A stretch of 6,724 nucleotides of DNA from the NCBI GenBank assembly GCA_937896295.1, contig CALBME010000206.1:1-6724 (forward strand), given 5' to 3'. Positions 5,131 through 6,724 of this stretch are shown here, piece after piece (positions within the stretch are counted from its first letter, which is position 1; each line of letters opens with the position of its first letter). The DNA is from an uncultured Micavibrio sp. (GTDB lineage Bacteria; Pseudomonadota; Alphaproteobacteria; Micavibrionales; UBA1664). The notes under the pieces are model-generated. The model was given only the letters and a program-made list of their open reading frames with translations, was not told the origin of the DNA and did no database searches. The position numbers and the translations under genes were made by a program.

Positions 5131-6290
5131 ATGCCGGTCTGCGCGCGGCCGAGGATGAGCGCATGAATGTCATGCGTGCCTTCGTAGGTATTGACCGCTT
5201 CCAGATTCATCATGTGGCGCACGACGTGATATTCGTCGGCAATACCGTTGCCGCCATGCATGTCCCGCGCCTCACGCGCGATGGTCAGCGCCTTGCCGCA
5301 GTTGTTGCGCTTCATCAGTGAAATCGCCTCAGGCGCCGCCTTGCCCTGTTCCATCAGGCGGCCAAGGCGGTGCGCACCGGCAAGGCCGAGCGTGATTTCC
5401 GTCTGCATGTCGGCCAGTTTTTTCTGAATCAGCTGCATGCTGGCGAGGGGTTTGTCGAATATGGTGCGGTCGAGCGTGTATTGCCGTGCGCGGTGCCAGC
5501 AATCCTCAGCCGCGCCCATCACGCCCCATGCGATGCCAAAGCGTGCCTTGTTCAGGCACATGAACGGTGATTTGACGCCAAGCGCGCCGTGCAGGACGTT
5601 TTCATCCGGCACGAAGACGTTGTCCATGACGATGCCGCCGGTGCAGGAAATGCGTAAGGCGAATTTACCTTCGATCTTCGGCGCCTCCAGCCCCTTCATG
5701 CCCTTTTCAAGAAGGAAACCCATGATGTTGCCTTCGTCGGTTTTGGCCCAGACGACGAACACATCAGCCAGCGGTGAATTCGTGATCCATTGCTTGGCGC
5801 CGGTCAGGGACCAGCCGCCCGATGTTTTCTTGGCGCGGGTTTTCATGCCGGACGGGTCGGAGCCGCCATCGGGTTCGGTCAGGCCGAAGCATCCGATCAG
5901 ATCGCCTTTCGCAAGGCCGGGCAGGAATTTCTTTTTCTGGTCTTCGGAGCCGAAGGTGTAGATCGGGTACATGACCAGCGACGATTGCACCGACAGGGCG
6001 GAGCGATAGGACGAGTCCACGCGTTCGATTTCACGTGCGATGAGACCGTATGCGGTATCGGATACGCCCGCGCCGTAGCCTTCGAGCGTGGCGCCGAGAA
6101 GCCCCAGGCTTCCCATTTCCTGCATCAGTGTGCGGTTGAAATGACCTTCGCGGTTGCATTCGACGACGGAGGGCAGGAGCCGGTCCTGCGCAAAATCGCG
6201 CGCGGTTTTCTGGATCATGCGTTCTTCGTCCGTGAGGTCGAGCTCAAGAAGAAGGGGGTCCTGCCAGTCAAAGGTTGTTTTCTGTGCCAT
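5115..6290 (-). CDS. gcdH: Glutaryl-CoA dehydrogenase (FAD-dependent acyl-CoA dehydrogenase)
   Basis: 391-residue flavoenzyme that oxidises and decarboxylates glutaryl-CoA to crotonyl-CoA in lysine and tryptophan degradation, passing electrons to electron-transfer flavoprotein. It closely matches human GCDH: FDWQDPLLLE (7-16), GLIAREIERVDSSYRS (82-97), SVQSSLVM (100-107), FGLTEPDGGSDP (135-146), QWITNSPLADVFVVWAK, LIQKKLADMQTEITLGL, LMKRNNCGKAL, and NLEAVNTYEGTHDIHALILGRA near the C-terminus. Glu370 in YEGTH is the catalytic base. Arg96 in SSYRS matches the arginine that holds the glutaryl carboxylate in the human enzyme, which separates this from general acyl-CoA dehydrogenases. The human GYGCAG motif is one residue shorter here (GYGAG, 71-75). 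No Shine-Dalgarno precedes the ATG. The gene is alone on its strand, with no CoA-transferase or regulator in the window. Confidence 0.96.
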   Translation of the reverse strand: MAQKTTFDWQDPLLLELDLTDEERMIQKTARDFAQDRLLPSVVECNREGHFNRTLMQEMGSLGLLGATLEGYGAGVSDTAYGLIAREIERVDSSYRSALSVQSSLVMYPIYTFGSEDQKKKFLPGLAKGDLIGCFGLTEPDGGSDPSGMKTRAKKTSGGWSLTGAKQWITNSPLADVFVVWAKTDEGNIMGFLLEKGMKGLEAPKIEGKFALRISCTGGIVMDNVFVPDENVLHGALGVKSPFMCLNKARFGIAWGVMGAAEDCWHRARQYTLDRTIFDKPLASMQLIQKKLADMQTEITLGLAGAHRLGRLMEQGKAAPEAISLMKRNNCGKALTIAREARDMHGGNGIADEYHVVRHMMNLEAVNTYEGTHDIHALILGRAQTGIAAFG

Positions 6291-6296
6291 GAAACT

Positions 6297-6326
6297 ATTT
6301 TACCATGGCCCCATGGTTAAAACCAA
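6297..6326 (-). promoter_or_regulatory. Tentative promoter for gcdH
   Basis: On the minus strand TTGGTT (6326-6321), an 18-nt spacer, then TAAAAT (6302-6297, five of six matches to TATAAT). Transcription would start at or next to the gcdH ATG (6290), giving a leaderless message in line with the absent Shine-Dalgarno. The -35 is poor. Confidence 0.35.
6298..6322. repeat. 25-bp palindrome across the divergent gcdH/small-gene gap
   Basis: TTTTACCATGG (6298-6308), a CC spacer (6309-6310), then CCATGGT (6311-6317), one unpaired T (6318) and AAAA (6319-6322). The arms match over 11 bp, and CCATGG itself is self-complementary, so it is both a direct and an inverted repeat. It covers most of the 22-nt gap and the start codon at 6313, and overlaps -10-like hexamers on both strands (TATTTT at 6296-6301 plus; TAAAAT at 6302-6297 minus). 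It fits an operator or a start-codon-occluding hairpin. Confidence 0.6.
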
Positions 6327-6519
6327 TGCCCTGAATGGCCGTGAAGTGCTGCTGGAAATGATCCCGATCGGGTCCTATATGCGGGTGACGGCGGTCGACG
6401 TGGAGTCCATGACCGAGGTGTCCATACAGGGACCGCGCAGCGCGATGGAAGGCGTTTTGAAAAACAATGCGTTGCGGCGGCTGGAATACGTGTTGCGCAA
6501 GAACGGGATCATCGCTTAA
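6313..6519 (+). CDS. Small conserved alphaproteobacterial protein upstream of rpiB (DUF6898-like)
   Basis: 68-residue cytoplasmic protein with the pattern GREVLLEMIPIGSYMRVTAV, then EVSIQGP at mid-length and ALRRLEYVLRKNGI at the end. I recall this GEVL...VxAxD...EVxIxGP...LRKLxYVLxK pattern as a short family of unknown function found next to rpiB and glyA in alphaproteobacteria; DUF6898 is my best memory of the name and needs a check. The likely fold is a few beta strands plus a C-terminal amphipathic helix. The ATG at 6313 is preferred. An in-frame ATG at 6289 would give 76 residues, but it overlaps the gcdH start codon and adds residues outside the family pattern. Neither has a Shine-Dalgarno. 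rpiB begins 3 nt after its stop, so they are probably co-transcribed. Confidence 0.75.
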   Translation: MVKTNALNGREVLLEMIPIGSYMRVTAVDVESMTEVSIQGPRSAMEGVLKNNALRRLEYVLRKNGIIA

Positions 6520-6522
6520 ATC

Positions 6523-6724
6523 ATGCCCATGACCGATATTATCGCCATTGCATGCGACCACGGCGGCGTCGCGCTGAAAGACCAGCTTTTGAAAAGTTTC
6601 CCGCATGTCCAGTGGCTGGACCTTGGCACCAACGGCACAGACAGCGTGGATTACCCGGATTATGCGCAAAAGCTGGCGCAGGCGATCAAGGACGGCAAGG
6701 CGGCCAGAGGCGTGCAGATCGGAA
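6523..6724 (+). CDS. rpiB: Ribose-5-phosphate isomerase B, 5' part only (cut by window end)
   Basis: The first 67 residues of an RpiB/LacAB-family isomerase, which interconverts ribose 5-phosphate and ribulose 5-phosphate in the pentose phosphate pathway. Seen: IIAIACDHGGVALK (6-19) with the substrate-site Asp12-His13 pair, DLGTNGTDSVDYPDYA (33-48), and RGVQIG at the cut. Family members usually continue as RGxLICGTGIG with a catalytic cysteine; here the codon at that place is GGA (Gly67) and the next begins with A. Full-length proteins are about 145-150 residues, so more than half is missing. ATG 6523 starts 3 nt after the small gene's stop; ATG 6529 is a second candidate two codons on. glyA often follows in related genomes, but that lies outside the window. 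Confidence 0.88.
   Translation, partial: MPMTDIIAIACDHGGVALKDQLLKSFPHVQWLDLGTNGTDSVDYPDYAQKLAQAIKDGKAARGVQIG

Noticed and set aside
6289..6312. Upstream in-frame ATG extending the small gene to 76 residues
   Set aside because: It overlaps the gcdH start codon, has no ribosome site, and the added residues fall outside the conserved pattern.
5437..6320. Two open frames of about 175 codons on the plus strand opposite gcdH
   Set aside because: The gcdH protein matches its family end to end, so these are antisense shadows.
1..6724. CRISPR array, insertion sequence, tRNA, rRNA or defence genes
   Set aside because: I looked for regularly spaced repeats, transposase-like proteins, terminal repeats and RNA gene signatures and saw none; nearly all of the window is ordinary coding sequence.

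Overview
The window looks like a chromosomal housekeeping segment from an alphaproteobacterium. Composition is moderately GC-rich, codon use favours GC-ending codons, and there is no sign of mobile DNA. The lineage call rests on gene content and local order: a membrane-anchored parvulin next to mutT, an atypical SAM methyltransferase next to a short TyrA, glutaryl-CoA dehydrogenase, and a ~70-residue conserved small protein directly upstream of rpiB. I cannot name the genus.

Layout. (1) 24-3307, plus strand: a tight four-gene run (parvulin peptidyl-prolyl isomerase, MutT Nudix hydrolase, methyltransferase, prephenate/arogenate dehydrogenase) with gaps of 2, 0 and 0 nt, so very probably one operon. 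(2) 3335-4234, minus strand: a divergent acetylglutamate kinase-like gene convergent with tyrA, with a possible imperfect-hairpin terminator between them. (3) 4235-4349: an AT-rich divergent intergenic region with a good argB promoter candidate and a small palindrome. (4) 4350-5111, plus strand: a 253-residue, cysteine-free, probably helical cytoplasmic protein that I do not recognise. (5) 5115-6290, minus strand: glutaryl-CoA dehydrogenase, whose 3' end forms a convincing intrinsic terminator. (6) 6291-6312: a 22-nt divergent gap holding most of a 25-bp palindrome that runs into the next start codon. (7) 6313-6724, plus strand: the small conserved gene, then the 5' part of rpiB, cut by the window end.

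How the genes fit together. There is no dedicated pathway. The operon joins protein folding at the membrane, nucleotide-pool sanitation and the committed step of tyrosine synthesis. argB (arginine) and gcdH (lysine/tryptophan catabolism) are separately transcribed. I see no defence system, CRISPR array, transposon, tRNA or rRNA. The points most worth a second look are the His/Cys-rich N-terminus on the parvulin, the altered active-site loops in the ArgB-like kinase, the unrecognised gene at 4350, the palindrome at the gcdH/small-gene divergent start, and several unit-heading genes that lack a Shine-Dalgarno and may be leaderless.
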